Shown here: piece after piece, positions 22,491-34,813 of the stretch
Position numbering within the stretch: the stretch's first letter is position 1
Layout: every line of letters begins with the position of its first letter
From: Pyrocephalus nanus
Lineage: Eukaryota > Chordata > Aves > Passeriformes > Tyrannidae
DNA: 64,000 nt
Reading direction: 5' to 3'
NCBI GenBank assembly: GCA_038380795.1
Contig: CM076268.1
Location: forward strand, 19,596,001 to 19,660,000
Position numbers and translations under genes: made by a program
The notes under the pieces: model-generated
Databases searched by the model: none
Seen by the model: only the letters and a program-made list of their open reading frames with translations
What the model was told of the DNA's origin: nothing

Positions 22491-25400
22491 ACTGTGTCTT
22501 CACAGCCCGAGCTGTCTGTCGCAAGCAAAGGTGGCAGTACAAGCACAAGGAGATGGATTTTAATTTTTTTCTCATATGAAAGAAGAGCCCATTTTTAGCA
22601 GCTTATGTTGAAGGTGTAGAGTACTTGGGCCTTGTGTTGCTCATGGTGCAAATCACCACCCCTCTTCCACAGGGGCTCTTACAGGATCTCTCCCCATGCT
22701 CTCTAATAAAGTGCTGTTCCTTCCCCATGGGTGCTTTTAAACCTATGTAGGAGGGACCAAAACTTATATGGAGAGGCAATACAAGTTCCATGGCTGATTT
22801 CAGCATCTTGTCCAGAAAAGACTAACATCAGGCTTATGGAACTTGATCCTCCCCTTTGGAGAAGCTTCACATCTGGAATGCTTTTTAGACACAGTGTTGT
22901 GTATTTCCCTTTGGAGACACAGGAGCATTGCACTGCAGGTACCTTTGAGGCAGGGGTCAGTAGGAAACCCAGCAGGAATGGGCAGTAGCAATGAAGGCCC
23001 TTGAATGAAACCATCAGGTTACACTCTGAGCTTGTGCGACCCATGCAAAGTAACAAGGCTGATTACTCCATTTCCAGATGAAGTTTATGATGGAGCATTT
23101 CTATCCATGGAAGAACTAGATTAACCTGGGCTTGGATGCAGTCTAAGGATGTTTGGATGCAGCCTTTTCTATACAAGTAGACATTCCAGGACCATCTTTT
23201 CAGGTGAGGCTAATCAGTAGTTTTTCCATAATCAGATTTATTCTGTCTCTTAGATCTATCAAATGGAGCTTATGTGTGCCTGCAGTCTCTTGCACTCTGC
23301 CATCTGCAGGGTTTCCTGTGGCTGCTGGGCAGCTACAACCAACAAGCAGTTTCCCATCCCTCCTGGCCACGGGGGACAGTGGGAAAGGCCTCCCTTCATG
23401 TCTGTGGTGCTGTCACCAGTCACTCATTGCATCTCAGGAGTGAGGTGGCTGCCTCTGCCCATCAGCTGCTCCCGCCAGCTGGCAAGGAAGCAGCACTGTC
23501 AGGGACTTCAAGGGCTACCCCAGGCTTCGTGGCTGCTGAGGGAGGAGGGGTGCCTCTGATGGGAGACATGCTCCAAAAGACCTGAAGAGTAGTGACAAGC
23601 CAGGGGAAAAGTGAGCATCCAGTCAACTGGCACCTCCCATGAACTATGAGACCACTAATCGCCCGCATGGCTCCTCTGTGTCAGCCAAACCATTCAAATG
23701 CAATGGAGATGTTCTCCAAACTGCCTCCTAATATAGCTTCTAACCCTCGTGTCTCCAAGACAACCAGGTCTCAGTTGAGTCCCTGTAATTCCCCTTGTCC
23801 TGCAGTCTGAGGACAGCCTCTGCACTGTCTACATGGGCTGATGCAGCCTGGTGAGGGTAGGCCTGGCCCCGAGGCCAGAAGGTGCTCTGCCAAGCAAAGC
23901 CACCCTGGACCTGCCCAGAGGCCTCCTGCAGCCTTCCTCCTCATCACAGCTGACTCTTGTCTTACGTTCCTTTCCCCTGGCCCTGATCTCACGCTACAAT
24001 GCAGCACCACAGCACCGTGCCTAGAACAGCCTGGTGGTCTCTCTTCTCTGTCCTCAACCACCAAGAAACCTATTCCTCTGCTGAGTTCTTGGGAAGCAAG
24101 AGAAATGTCCAAGGGCTCAGCACTCGCAACTGAGTTCAACTCAGATGTATGCCCTGAAAATAGAAAGGCCACATCCCTCATCAGGACCCACATCTCCATG
24201 GGATACATTTTGCCACACTTTCAAAATATCCTAGCAACTGCCATATATCCTACAAATTACCCCCAAATCACGATGGGGTAGTGTGCAATTTCCTACTGGA
24301 AATTCTGCCTTCCTTTGGGTGCCGTCTAATGCTGATCTTTATGCTTCTGTCAGCTTAACTTATTATTTGGTATTCAATTTGGCAGTAAAATTTTTATATA
24401 CCAGGCACTGTGTATTACAGATACACAGAGAGATACGTGTTTATGTGTGTGTGTTCCTGTAAATTATAAGAATTTTGTTATTTTGTTCATCAGGCTTCGC
24501 TCAATTTTTCACAACTATAAAGCTTTTGTAAATCCTAACATGGGGACAACAAATACATCTTTAGTGATAGTGTTTTGGTTTCTTTTGCATTTAAATATCA
24601 AAAGACACTAGTAGGAGAGCTGCATGTTTAACTCCAACCTTCCAAAGAAGTACTGAAGATTTGTAAATTATCTTTTTTTTCATTTGTCATGGACTCAACC
24701 ATTCCCGAACAGAGAAGGATTTAAGCATGTGCTAGGAGTTCAACACACATTTAAGTGCTGGGTACTTAATGAGGAATTTTAATTACTGAATGTCACTAGT
24801 AAGTAAGATGTTGAATTTCTCCCCAGGAGTGACTGTAGTTCAGTGATGAGATTTAGGTGGTCCTTTAATGCGTGTCACCAACCTCTACTAGAGTCCCTAA
24901 GCTCATGAAGTTTGCATGGCTGTACTGATGATCCCTTCTTGATGACTCTCCCTAGGAGACTGTTACATATCCTCTACATAGTTTTTGAAATTTTCTTGAT
25001 TTTTTACCTAGAATGTCTTTGCAAACATTTTTCCTCACCATATGGGTCTGTGTGTCTTTCATTCCTTTTACTGTGTGTTTTATTGTCCTTGCCATTTTAA
25101 AAGCAGGAATGTGATTTGTAGATGAAATTAATGAGCAAATCACCTGATGGTGAACTAATCCTGGATGTCACAGTACTTTATACCTGATGGTGGTGCAAAC
25201 AGAACACAGACATCTGAACTGTTCCAGATTCCTAGTCCTCCAAATGATATGGCCTTGAGCTCAGGACAGCTAAGGTTCTTCCTCCTGCATTTTTCTTTCT
25301 GTAGCATAGAGGCCTGTATGGTTCTGATAACATCTTATTTTCTGCTCATCAGGCTGCAGTTGGGTTTGTGACTACAATTAAAAAGCATCAAGCCGAATCC

Positions 25401-28400
25401 CTCTGCAGTTTAACAACCCTGAAGTAAATGGAGTTGCTCCAATGATGAATTTGGTCTGAAAGCTTCTGGTCTGGTTTTAGTTGGCTGCCCACAAGCCCAG
25501 ACCAAAGGCATGTCTTGGGTGGATTTATATTTATTCTTCAGAATAAGGAGAGAGCCAAGGAGTTAGATGCCTTTCACATCCAGCGTTAAGTTATTAAATG
25601 ATGCAGAATCTTCTTACAAATGGAAACAGGTATCTTCTGTCATTCTGGTAGGTGGTTTAGGGCACAGCAGCTAGGGTGCCTCAATTTGTACCAGTGCCTA
25701 ACAGGATGACTTTGGTAGAGCCTTTTAATCTCTTTCCTTGACTCCAGCTGCTACTTCTCTGACCTATGTTGTATGTTCTTAAAGCACAGCTTCCTTTTTA
25801 TCCCCCAGACAGCTGTAAAGAGCCAAGTGAAAACCTCCCAGGGTTTCTGTTAGAGCTGTACAGGTAGTCCATGCACCCAAAAGCTTTTAAGTTAAATAGC
25901 CAGGAAGGACAAGTGTGGGGAGTGAATGAGCCAGCAGTCCAGCTTTTGGATGGAATATTACACATTTCCCAGAGTAGATTCTGTCTTCCTGCAGTTTCAG
26001 CCTCTCTGGTTCTTCTTACCCACATAGTAAATTTCTCTCAAACACCTATTCTTCTCTTTACTAAAATTGAATGTCCTTTTTTTCCCCCCAAACAAAATCC
26101 AGGCTTATTCCTGATCTTAAAACAATCAAACAGGAAAAGCTGAATTTTTGAGCTGGAAGGAAAATGAGTCCTATCACTACTCAGAGATGTGCACCATTCT
26201 TTTCTTGTCCCTGCTTGGCATTGCAGAGCTGGAGGTTGGGCTCAGGACTCATTCAATCCTCACTGGACTCTGCAGGGAGACAGGACTGTCCTTTAGTGAG
26301 AGATGTGGGCATGGATTCCAAGATGCAGTCATCCTGCAAGTGTGAGTTCTGGGAATTTCTAGAGACAAGGAAAGGCTGACAAAAATGTGGGGGCTGAAGG
26401 GATGTGGAAGGGAAGGGAGAGAAACGGTGGATGGGCAGGATTCCCATTTCAGCTTTATCTGTATAAGAAATTTTAACTGTAGCAGCAGGGTAAACACAGT
26501 ACATTTCCCTCTAGCATTTACACTGATATAAATGGCTTTTTACCAGTTTAACTTTATTCTCTTGTAGGCATGAAATTAAGCTACACAGGTATTAGGTACA
26601 CATATACCAGTATAACTGTGCTTACAGTCTGAAGGGTTTATACTGATTTAGCCACAGGGGTCTTTAAGCAGATTAAAGAAGTTAAGAGATGGTATTTAAA
26701 CCTCGCTAGTAATGTACATCAATTCCTAGCTGCAATCTTTCTTTTACCCATGTACACATTTTCTGTACTGATGTACATACATGCACACGAGGTTTTTCAT
26801 CCAAACCATGCTAATTGTCCTCTTTCTTTTTTCCCGTTTTGTTCTTTTAACCAACAATTGAAAAGCGTGTACAGTCTGGAGTTTAATTTTGTTCTTCTCT
26901 TCCTTATAATTTAAAGTTGCTTTTCTAGCTTCAGAGAAGTATTAGGATGACAGGAGGAAGGAAAATAAAGATTTGCTATTGCTCTGCCTTTTCAAACTTC
27001 CTCAATTTCAGACTAATTGCCATGTAACTAAAAGAAATAAGGAAAGTTAAAAAGTAAGCAACCAATTGAAATGAGATAGCGCTAAGTGTGAGTAAGGGAA
27101 AAATCTACTGCCTTCTCATCAGCCCCAATTTGGGAATTTTTTTTTTTAATATTTCTATTTCCAGAACTTAAAAAAAAAAATTTTTAAAAAATTGCAGAAT
27201 TTTAATTTAAAAAGAAGGAAAAATTGAGCAAAACAAGGAAATAAGGATAGGTGGAGAAAAGCACAGTTTGAGAGTAAGAGGGAAAAAGAAGGCAAGAACA
27301 TGATGTATGTGGAATGAGGGAGCCAGGAGTGGAAAAGTAGGGGTTTGTGTGAAAACACAGTTGAGGTGTAAGGGAATAGCTTGTGTAGCCCATTTCCACC
27401 TGCATCCCAAGCACAGTGTTTTAAAAAAGATTTAGAGCAGCTCATGACAATTTGCACTTCTATGCATGCATAAGGTGATAGCTCAGATTGGCTACTAGCT
27501 CAAACCTTCTCCTTCAGCCAATGGTTTAATTCTTACTGAGGCTAACGTATCAAGTAAAGCCCTGTCAGCCATATTAACTAGCAAACACTAGACATGGCAT
27601 GAAAAATATGATAAAAACCTTACTATCTTGTGACAGTGCTGTTGAAATTATTGTTTCCTTGTTAAAGTCCCACTGCCATCCCCACCCACCTTCCTCACAG
27701 AAGAAAAAAAAACCAAAGAAGAAAACAAAATAATAACATTTTGAGGGATTAGTAATTCGCAGGAGAAAGCCCCAATGTTATGAAAGATACCAACAATTTA
27801 AAAAAACCTATTTGGTTTCCTGTGCAAATCTCATTAAATGCAGAATGGATGGAACCATATAAAAAGGCTGAGAGCTGGATGTTCAAGGACTGTGGAAAGC
27901 AGACTTGAATAGAGCACAGATGTGTAGGGCAGATAGATAGGTGTGTGATACATGTGGAGGACTGGCTGAACATGGAGGTGACAGAAATCTGCACTTGTGT
28001 GACTGGGCTCACAGGCAGTAAGAATGCTTTAGAAGTTCAGCAAACCTCTGGTACAACTCTCTTCTGCCATTACCTTTCAGGGGGCCCTGGGTAGGTCGCT
28101 CTTCCATGTGTGGCAGATAGTCTCAGTGGAAACCATGGGGAGTTAATCCTTCAGAGACTAAGAGATGCTCATATTCTGCAGTAATAGGGCTCAGACAGGC
28201 ACCTCAGAGAGGATACAGACATGGTCTGTGGCCAGGACACTCTTGAAAATCTTTGCAGTGACATGAGTTCCCCTCCTAGTCTGCTACCTCACACCTGGTG
28301 TTCCTTATCAGAGCCAAGTTCTAAACCAGCTCCTCCAGTGTGCTAGAGTGTCATCATGATTTACAAGCTTTGGACCTGCTATGGCCCTTATTGTTTCAGT

Positions 28401-29732
28401 AAAGATGGTTTAAAACACTGTCTAGGGCAGTTGGTCAAATGCTGATAATTCAGAATCCAAAGACAGAACATCTATGAACTGCTGTATCTGGATGGAGTCC
28501 CAAGACAAGCTTCCCACACCCATGTCAGGGTGAACATGTCTCTGCAGAGAACCAGTGGGATGAACAGCAAAACATCTGCACATTCACTCACTAAGGGCTG
28601 AAATGATGCTAGGAGAATTCAGCATGTCTTCAATCTACAGAGATTGATAAACGTTTTCAATTTCAGTCTACTGGCAAAATGCAGGTTTAGCTTTATCTCT
28701 CAGTGGCATCTGGACTATGAGTAGAGCCATAAAAACAGGGCATTTGAATGATCTTGCAAGAACATCCTGCTGATTCAGCAAAGCTCCCAAGAATTTTTCT
28801 CAAGTGACACCACTCCCAGTTGGAGCATATTTACGTTATTGTGGAAAAACTTCTGCTCGTGTTAATCGCCATGGTTGATTCTGAGGCAAGGTTGCATGAA
28901 GCCTTTTAGATAATGCTGCAGTAAGTGTGTCATATACACATAAAGACAGATTAGATCAAAACCTACTGGTGGTAGTCATGGCTCACACCCTCTAAATTTA
29001 GTGTAACTATTCTCAATGAGGTTTTTTGGTCTGGTGAATCTGTCTGGCACCATTTGTCTTGGCTCTTTGGTAGCTAAATGGGAAATGGGGAACCTCTTAT
29101 CACCAGGACTTCCAATTGAAATGTCCAGCATGTCCACTGGTCATCTGTGGGCTATGAGAGAACAGGATTGGCATACAAGAGAGATGTTTGTTCGAAGCCT
29201 CCAGTTATGTCCTGTTCACACATACCCTGACTGTCTCTTTCCGGCTCTGTCAGCCTACATGAAGACACTGACTTCCAGGCCCAGTCTGAACACATGTGTC
29301 CCCCTTTGGATCTTATTTCCTTCCCCTTTCTTTTCTTTGTGGGTCCTACTGAACTCCCTCCCCAGTCCTGGATCCAAAAGCATAATGGCTTTATGTAGCT
29401 TGTAAAATTCTATTATCTCTGTATTCAAAACTCAACAACTGGGAAATGGCTGTAATAAGCGTGTTATTAAGCGTGTAAATACACTTTAACTTCAGACCTC
29501 TAAAGGAAGTCTCTTGCTGTCTTCCTTGCTGTTTCCCTTCCATGTTTTTGCCACGTGTTTGGATTTCATGGATATACCTGCTTTTCCCCCTCTATCTCAC
29601 TGGTGCGCTGTCCCACTTGACTGTGCTGAGGATGATGCTCCTCTCTGGTGAGCATACCATGGAGTCTTCTGGAGAACTCAAGGTCTTTGATGGAAGACAG
29701 GTACTTGTGAGGATGGGGGTCTTGGAGAAGGA
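22491..29732. other. Long quiet non-coding stretch
   Basis: Seven kilobases without a recognised gene, transposon or CpG cluster. Small features are a short TG run near 24444-24454, a T9-11 and A-rich patch at 27140-27190, and a purine-rich plus strand at about 27200-27300. AT-rich sequence around 24430-24800 and 26500-27200 has no clear CNE texture. All open frames are short and featureless. Confidence 0.45.
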
Positions 29733-29758
29733 GGGAGGAGGGTAAGGGTAGGGAAGGG
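29733..29758 (+). other. G-quadruplex-type motif
   Basis: Five runs of three G (starting at 29733, 29740, 29746, 29751 and 29756) separated by loops of two to four bases. This is a canonical G3+ N1-7 pattern on the plus strand with one spare run. It sits about 40 bases upstream of a CNE-like block. Confidence 0.65.
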
Positions 29759-29799
29759 AGGAAAACATTAAAAAAAAAGAAAGAAGCCAAGTGCATTCT

Positions 29800-30060
29800 T
29801 TCTGCAACACTCAGGAAAAAGAATGTTGCACAGGGGATTGGAAAGGCGAAATTTTTTCACATCCAAATGGATTGCAATTTCCCTCCATTTAGCACCTGAA
29901 GGTAATTAGCTCGAAGAGACTGTCGGCTGAGAAACACGTTCATGGAACATTAACTCTCATACATTCTCCAGTTGCAGGGAATTAATAGGAAAGATTAAAG
30001 TTTAAAGAGAGCAAAATGCCATTACCTCGCAAGCCACCTCTCTCAGCGGCAGTAACTAGC
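29800..30060. promoter_or_regulatory. Strong CNE candidate
   Basis: A block containing a palindromic ATTGCAAT (29871-29878, C/EBP-like), TAATTAGC (29903-29910) followed by CpG-containing words (tcgaag, gtcggc, acacgtt), further ATTAA cores and a terminal stretch with retained CpGs near 30029-30050. No simple repeat and no credible open frame. The first member of the densest cluster of such blocks in the window. Confidence 0.48.
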
Positions 30061-30773
30061 CCTCACTAACCTAAAAGCACCATTGGAGTCCCTGGCTCCT
30101 GCTTCAGGCAACGACAGATGAGACGGGCCCCTGCACTGCCCCAAGCTGCCCGTCCATGGGCTCCAGTGACCTGCCTGCAGGCAGCGATGGCAAAGGGGCT
30201 GGTGGCTCCGGCGAGGATGTGTTTGCCTCCTGCCGGACAGGCACACATGTGAACATCACCTTGGGACCAACACGCGTGTACAAGCGTGTCCCCACGTGTA
30301 CCGCTCCGTAGGCACCAGATAGTGTCTTTTCAGCCAGACATGAGCTGTGGGTGCCCAGGGACCAAGCGCCCAGCAGTGGACCCCTGTGTGCTCCCCCCAG
30401 TGCTGCAGGCTGGCATGCGGGGCAGCAGGGAGTGATCCTACACACACTCCCAGGCAGCCCTGCATAGCCTCCTTCCCACTCCTGTTCCCTGCTGGCACAC
30501 CAACACCTGTGCAGGGATGCTGGCAGCCTGCTGGGCTCATGCAAAGTCGAAACTACAACACTGCAGCACCAAAAGGCCTCACAGCTGAACTGGCTTTGTG
30601 AATGGTATCAAACCTCTCCTGATGAGGGGTTATGCCTTCTTCTCAGATGGAAGACAAAAAAAAGCATTAAAGGATGAGGGCACTACTTTGGGGGTTGGGA
30701 GGTAAAGTTTGTATAAGCTCCTGTGCTTTAAAGATTTCCATGTTGCTTTAGCATTTCAGGGAGAGAGCATGAG

Positions 30774-30823
<50 letters not shown>

Positions 30824-30834
30824 CGAGAGCGAGA
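30774..30834. repeat. Compound (AC)n(GA)n microsatellite
   Basis: Short (AC)n at 30774-30784, then a pure (GA)16 at 30785-30816, then imperfect GA/GC-interrupted units to 30834. Likely polymorphic in length. Confidence 0.95.
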
Positions 30835-31260
30835 TGAAATTGAGACATGGAAGAATTTATTGCCCAGAAAATTCCATTCTGCTATCTGATTCGAAAAGTC
30901 CAGTCCCCCCAGCTTCGGAAAATCTATTTTCCACATTTTAATACCCTGCAGAACAGTCCTCATAACTCATCCGAGTGTGTTAAGCACAGTTTTATTAGAT
31001 CTGAAACAAATTTTGGTGGGGAGATACTATAGGTCATTAACCATGGAGTAATTTTATCCTTGTTTCCCTAATGATGCCATAATGGCGAGCGAATTTCTTA
31101 ACTAAAGACCAAAGAACATTTTGAAGGTCAGTTTCATCTGTGAGCTCCTTCAAGCGCTTCTCGGAGAAGATTGGAAAACTCGCCGATTTTTTGAAGAGTC
31201 ATTAATAATGTGAAAGCTGAAAGAGCTCTCTCCCATTTGCGTTCCTGCTTTTTACCTTTT
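30835..31260. promoter_or_regulatory. Strong CNE candidate (two adjoining blocks)
   Basis: About 425 bases of AT-rich sequence with retained CpGs (attcgaaa, ttcgga, ccgagt, ggcgagcgaa, aagcgc, tcggag, cgccga). Motif-like words include GGTCATTAACC (31032-31042), TAATTTTATCC, ATAATGGCG and ATTAATAAT (31201-31209). It lies between a (GA)n and a CT-rich tract. No recognisable protein frame. I infer regulatory DNA; whether it is one element or two (30835-31020, 31030-31260) is unclear. Confidence 0.5.
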
Positions 31261-31279
31261 AATTTTATATCGCTTTAGT

Positions 31280-31322
31280 CCCTTTCTTTTTCTCCCTCAC
31301 TCTCTCTCTTTTTAACTCTCTT
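31280..31322. repeat. CT-rich low-complexity tract
   Basis: Pyrimidine-rich plus strand with a (TC) core at 31299-31309. Microsatellite-like. Confidence 0.8.
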
Positions 31323-31689
31323 CTGGAGTGGCCCCTCATGCAGCTGAAAAATGAAATGGGCCATTCCTGAGGGCATCCTGAACCGAGCCGATACAGGGCA
31401 AGGATCCAGGCGGGGGAAAGGGCAGCCCTGGCACTGGGTGCCCACTGCCGCAGCCCAGCACCTGCTGCCATAAATGTCCCCCTCAGTAGCCCTGGGTGCC
31501 AGCCTGGACGAGGAGCATCTTGCTCCCCCATGCCGGTGTAAATCAGGAGTGGGGCTGTTTGAGCCTATTGCATGGCATATGTGCAAAGGGAGGAAGAGGG
31601 ACCAGGCTGTCCCCTCCCTGCCTAACAGGGCATGTGTGTTTTTACTCTGACTGAACGAGCTCACGTCTGGACCACTGAGGGTTGTGCTG

Positions 31690-31760
31690 GCAGAGTGACC
31701 TCTGCATTGAGAGTGAGTGTGCATGCATGTGCAAACGAACATGTGTGTGCATGTAAGCTC
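31690..31760. repeat. TG-rich low-complexity DNA
   Basis: Degenerate TG/CATG repeats (gtgagtgtgcatgcatgtg). Part of a longer TG-rich region that resumes at 32100. A long minus-strand open frame across 31275-31874 is partly produced by this tract and is not a gene. Confidence 0.7.
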
Positions 31761-31852
31761 CATGCACTGGGACCATGAGACTATTACATGGGGGAATGTG
31801 AAATATTGATATATATTTGAAATAAACACCTGTGTGTGACTTGCCATTATAC

Positions 31853-31877
31853 ATATATATATATATATACACACACA
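31853..31877. repeat. (AT)n(AC)n microsatellite
   Basis: Alternating AT followed by AC dinucleotides. Alternating purine-pyrimidine, likely length-polymorphic. Confidence 0.93.
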
Positions 31878-32099
31878 TAAACATTGTTAAATGTTTTTGC
31901 AAGAAGCTGTATAAGGATTATATGTAGCCTTTCTACACGCATCTTCTGTGACTGCAGGTGCTTGGGGGACAAATGGAGTAGGAATTAGCATGTGCAATAT
32001 TCAGTTTGTATGGACTGCTGTGCTCATGTTTAAAGTGTATATGTATGCTTCATACATGTTTGGGGGGAATAGATGGGGGGCTCTGACTGTATGCTGATT

Positions 32100-32340
32100 T
32101 ATAACCCTCTGTGTCTGTGTGCATGTAGTGAAGAGATAACAGGCTCACAGTCTGTGTTTGAGTGTGGGTGTGTGTGGTGGGTTTTTTGGCTGTACCACAG
32201 GCGTCAGCAAACAGGAGAAATCTTCTGGTACGTGTGTGGTGCACCGGAGGCTTGGCTCTGAGTATGTATGTGTGTTTGTGCACACATGTGAGCAGGGGGG
32301 TTATGCCCTAGAGAAGGGTTTGTCTGTGTGTTCATTAGAG
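32100..32340. repeat. Degenerate TG-rich region
   Basis: Repeated tgtgtg, tgtgtttgtg and gcacacatgtgag words spread over about 240 bases with unique sequence in between. Looks like a decayed (TG)n array. Overlapping open frames on both strands are artefacts. Confidence 0.6.
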
Positions 32341-32749
32341 AGCGCCTGGCAGTGAGCAGGCCTCTGTGCTTATGTGTTTTCCTCTCCCTGGGTGTGTATG
32401 CTTCAGGCGCCTGCATGTGTTGCAGTTGCAGATGATATGGGCCGCATCCTTGGCTGATGTAAAACAGCACCAGAGTCTGTGGGGCAATTTACACCCACTG
32501 CAACTCCAGCACAGCCCCAGGCTGGAGGCAGTGGGTCCAGGGGGTGTAGGCTGAGATGCCATTCCATACCACAGGAATGGATGGCTTCCAACCTGTAACA
32601 ACACCTTCTCCCATCCCCTCCATCCCCTCTTCCCCAGCCCATCACTCACATTTGAGGCGAGAACTGTGGGGGGATGTGTGTGTATCTATTTGGGGAGGGA
32701 GCGCTCTGAGGAGAGGGGGGCAGTGTGGTGACACACTCTGCTCCCAGAT
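32341..32749. other. Unique non-coding sequence, nothing recognised
   Basis: Mixed, G-rich toward 32690-32730, with no recognised gene or transposon. Confidence 0.45.
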
Positions 32750-33005
32750 GTGATACCAGCGATAATTTCAATTTTATGCCTTTGTTATGGCTTTAATCAC
32801 TTTCTTTATGCGTTTTGTTCCAGCGATCAGGGAGAGACACCTGATAGGCAAAAAGGATATCAGGGGAACAATTTTTATTTGGAATGTGGTGAGAAGTCTA
32901 ATTAGAATTTGAATTCTGCTGAGCCTTGAAATGGTCGGTACTTTATCCTGATCGCCTTAGATATTGTTTCGAGTCAATCATCTGTCATAGTGCGGCACGC
33001 TGGAG
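32750..33005. promoter_or_regulatory. Strong CNE candidate
   Basis: A 255-base block with retained CpGs (agcgataa, tgcgtt, agcgatc, gtcggt, atcgcc, ttcgag, tgcggcacgc). It carries TAATTAG (32899-32905), an ATTGTT SOX-like core (32963-32968), TGTCA (32983-32987, MEIS/PREP-like), GCTTTAATCAC and TTTATGCG. No simple repeat, no useful open frame. Texture is that of a vertebrate developmental enhancer; target unknown. Confidence 0.5.
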
Positions 33006-34508
33006 AGAAAGGCTCTCCATCCAGACTGGGCTCTCCGTCGGGCTGGGGGCTGCTGGTGGGGAAAGGGAGGGTTGACAAGAGGGAGAGCAGTGGACTTTGC
33101 TCTGCCGGATAGGATCCCCAGAAGCAAGCACAAAGGGAGAAAACCCTTGGCACAGAGGTTTACCTTGCTGTGTACTCCTAGCCCTGCTGTGGGGTACCGT
33201 CTGCTGGCCCCTCCCTCGTCATTGCAGGGCTGTCCCCTTCAAATGGGGGATGAGGAGAACTGTGGGTCAACATAAATGTACCCCCAGGTGCTACCTGGGA
33301 GAGGAGCACCATTTCAGAGCTAGTCCACAGGACTTGAAAATTTTGACACTGTCTTTGTTGCGCTGATTAAATGCTCTGGAAGGTCAGTTCTCACAGGAGG
33401 ACAGACAACTAGGCTAGGATGGATAGATGGATGGACAAGTGTGATGGGAATGACCTCTGATATGGATTTTTATGGGACGGAGGCAGAGATGGCTGAACCC
33501 AGTGAGACATAGGGTTGGATGGGGTACTTAATAAAGGTGAGAGTGAAGATGGACATGCCCTATCAGACTGAGGGCATGAAGCACATTCTTGATGTTTTTT
33601 CTTTTCAGACTCAGGTTGATCTTATTTCTTTGGTACTATCAGAACACAAGGGAAAGAGAGAACCTGGGAACATGACAATAAGACACTCACTAACTTTCAC
33701 AATCCTTCCAGCTTTAAACTCTGTTCTTAATAGTTAAAAAAAATCCAACAGCTAAACATAACACCCCTCCTCTCCCCCCCCAATTATGAGTCCTAGCATT
33801 TCAGAGCTAAAAGCCACTCCAAAGCTTGCCAGAACATCTTCAGTAACATCCTCCCTCCTTGTTCCCAGTCCACAGTGCCTCCCCTTGGTGAAACCACAGC
33901 TTTCAGTCCTGGTCAAACTGCTGCAGTACTGAGTCTGAGATGAGCTGTGCAATGGTGTGATCCCTGCTGCTAAGGAAAAGGAGGCACATAGGCAGGACTG
34001 CAGCATGATCTATATACCAGAAGAGATGAACTGAGGAGAATCAAGAACAATAGAATCATTCCAAGATTTTTAAACTTATTGAAATTGATGGTAAAGTCTT
34101 TATTCTGTGCTGTTCCTACACTTTGAGATGGTGCCTCATTCTGAATGCAACATAAATGTCTGTAACGTGAAAGATGCGGATTGGTTTGCCTGTTGAAGAA
34201 AAGACAGTTGAGTGTTTTGCCTTCTTGAGAGAAGCAGAAAATGACCTGGGACTGGGGGCTAATTAAAAGAGTTGCAGGCATCTGCAAAAATTTGCAGATA
34301 GGAAAGCCATTTGAGTAGTTCTTTCTAAAGTGTCAGCATTAGGTTTCAGAACTGACATACCGAGATGGCTGTAGGCAGCTTGTGCCTTTCTCAGCTACAG
34401 TCCAGGCTGTCTGCAGACTCAAGCAGACATTGCTGTATGTTTTTATGTTCAGTTCTCCTCTCTAACAGCTCAGTAGGGCAATACTTGTTTTTTCATTTTT
34501 CTCTCTTT
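33006..34508. other. Unique non-coding sequence
   Basis: Mixed sequence with a short GGAT/GATG repeat at 33416-33435 and no recognised gene. Open frames are short and featureless. Confidence 0.45.
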
Positions 34509-34537
34509 CCCCCCCCATTTTTTTTTTTTTTTTTTTT
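34509..34537. repeat. C8-A-T20 homopolymer tract
   Basis: Eight C (34509-34516), one A, then 20 T (34518-34537). It lies about 180 bases upstream of the CR1 fragment but is not obviously part of it. Confidence 0.9.
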
Positions 34538-34714
34538 ACATTGGGAAAGTTGATAGTGTCAAAGCTTAGTTCTAAGGACTCATCTACCAATCTATGTTGA
34601 CAACCGTGGAAGGTCTGACACAAAAATCAGCCTTTCATTTACACCTCAAAAATGCATCTAGGGTTGCAAACAGAGAATAGTGGACATTAAATATGCTGGT
34701 ATATTTGTAATTAG

Positions 34715-34813
34715 AACATGGTTTAGTGGTGGACTGGGCAGTGTTAGGTTTACCATTGGACTCAGTGATCTTAAAGGTCTGTTTCCACCTAAATGATTCT
34801 TTGATTCTGTGAT
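34715..34813 (+). mobile_element. CR1 non-LTR retroposon, truncated 3' end
   Basis: About 100 bases match the well-known 3' untranslated end of avian CR1 LINEs: 'gtttagtggtggactgggca', then 'ggactcagtgatcttaaagg', then tttccacct and degenerate attctttga/attctgtga octamer repeats at the end. This is a heavily 5'-truncated copy in plus orientation, which is the usual fate of CR1. No reverse-transcriptase coding remains. Divergence from the bird consensus appears moderate, suggesting an old insertion. It is the only recognisable interspersed repeat in the window and the main evidence that the DNA is avian. Confidence 0.88.

Noticed and set aside
31275..31874. 199-codon minus-strand open frame
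   Set aside because: Built largely from TG/CA-rich, (AT)n and CT-rich simple repeats (for example an alternating Y-I-Y-I start). A microsatellite artefact.
34048..34065. 'tagaatcattcc' as a reverse-oriented CR1 end
   Set aside because: The rest of the CR1 3' end (the aggaccttaaag-type block) is absent. The similarity is limited to about a dozen bases.
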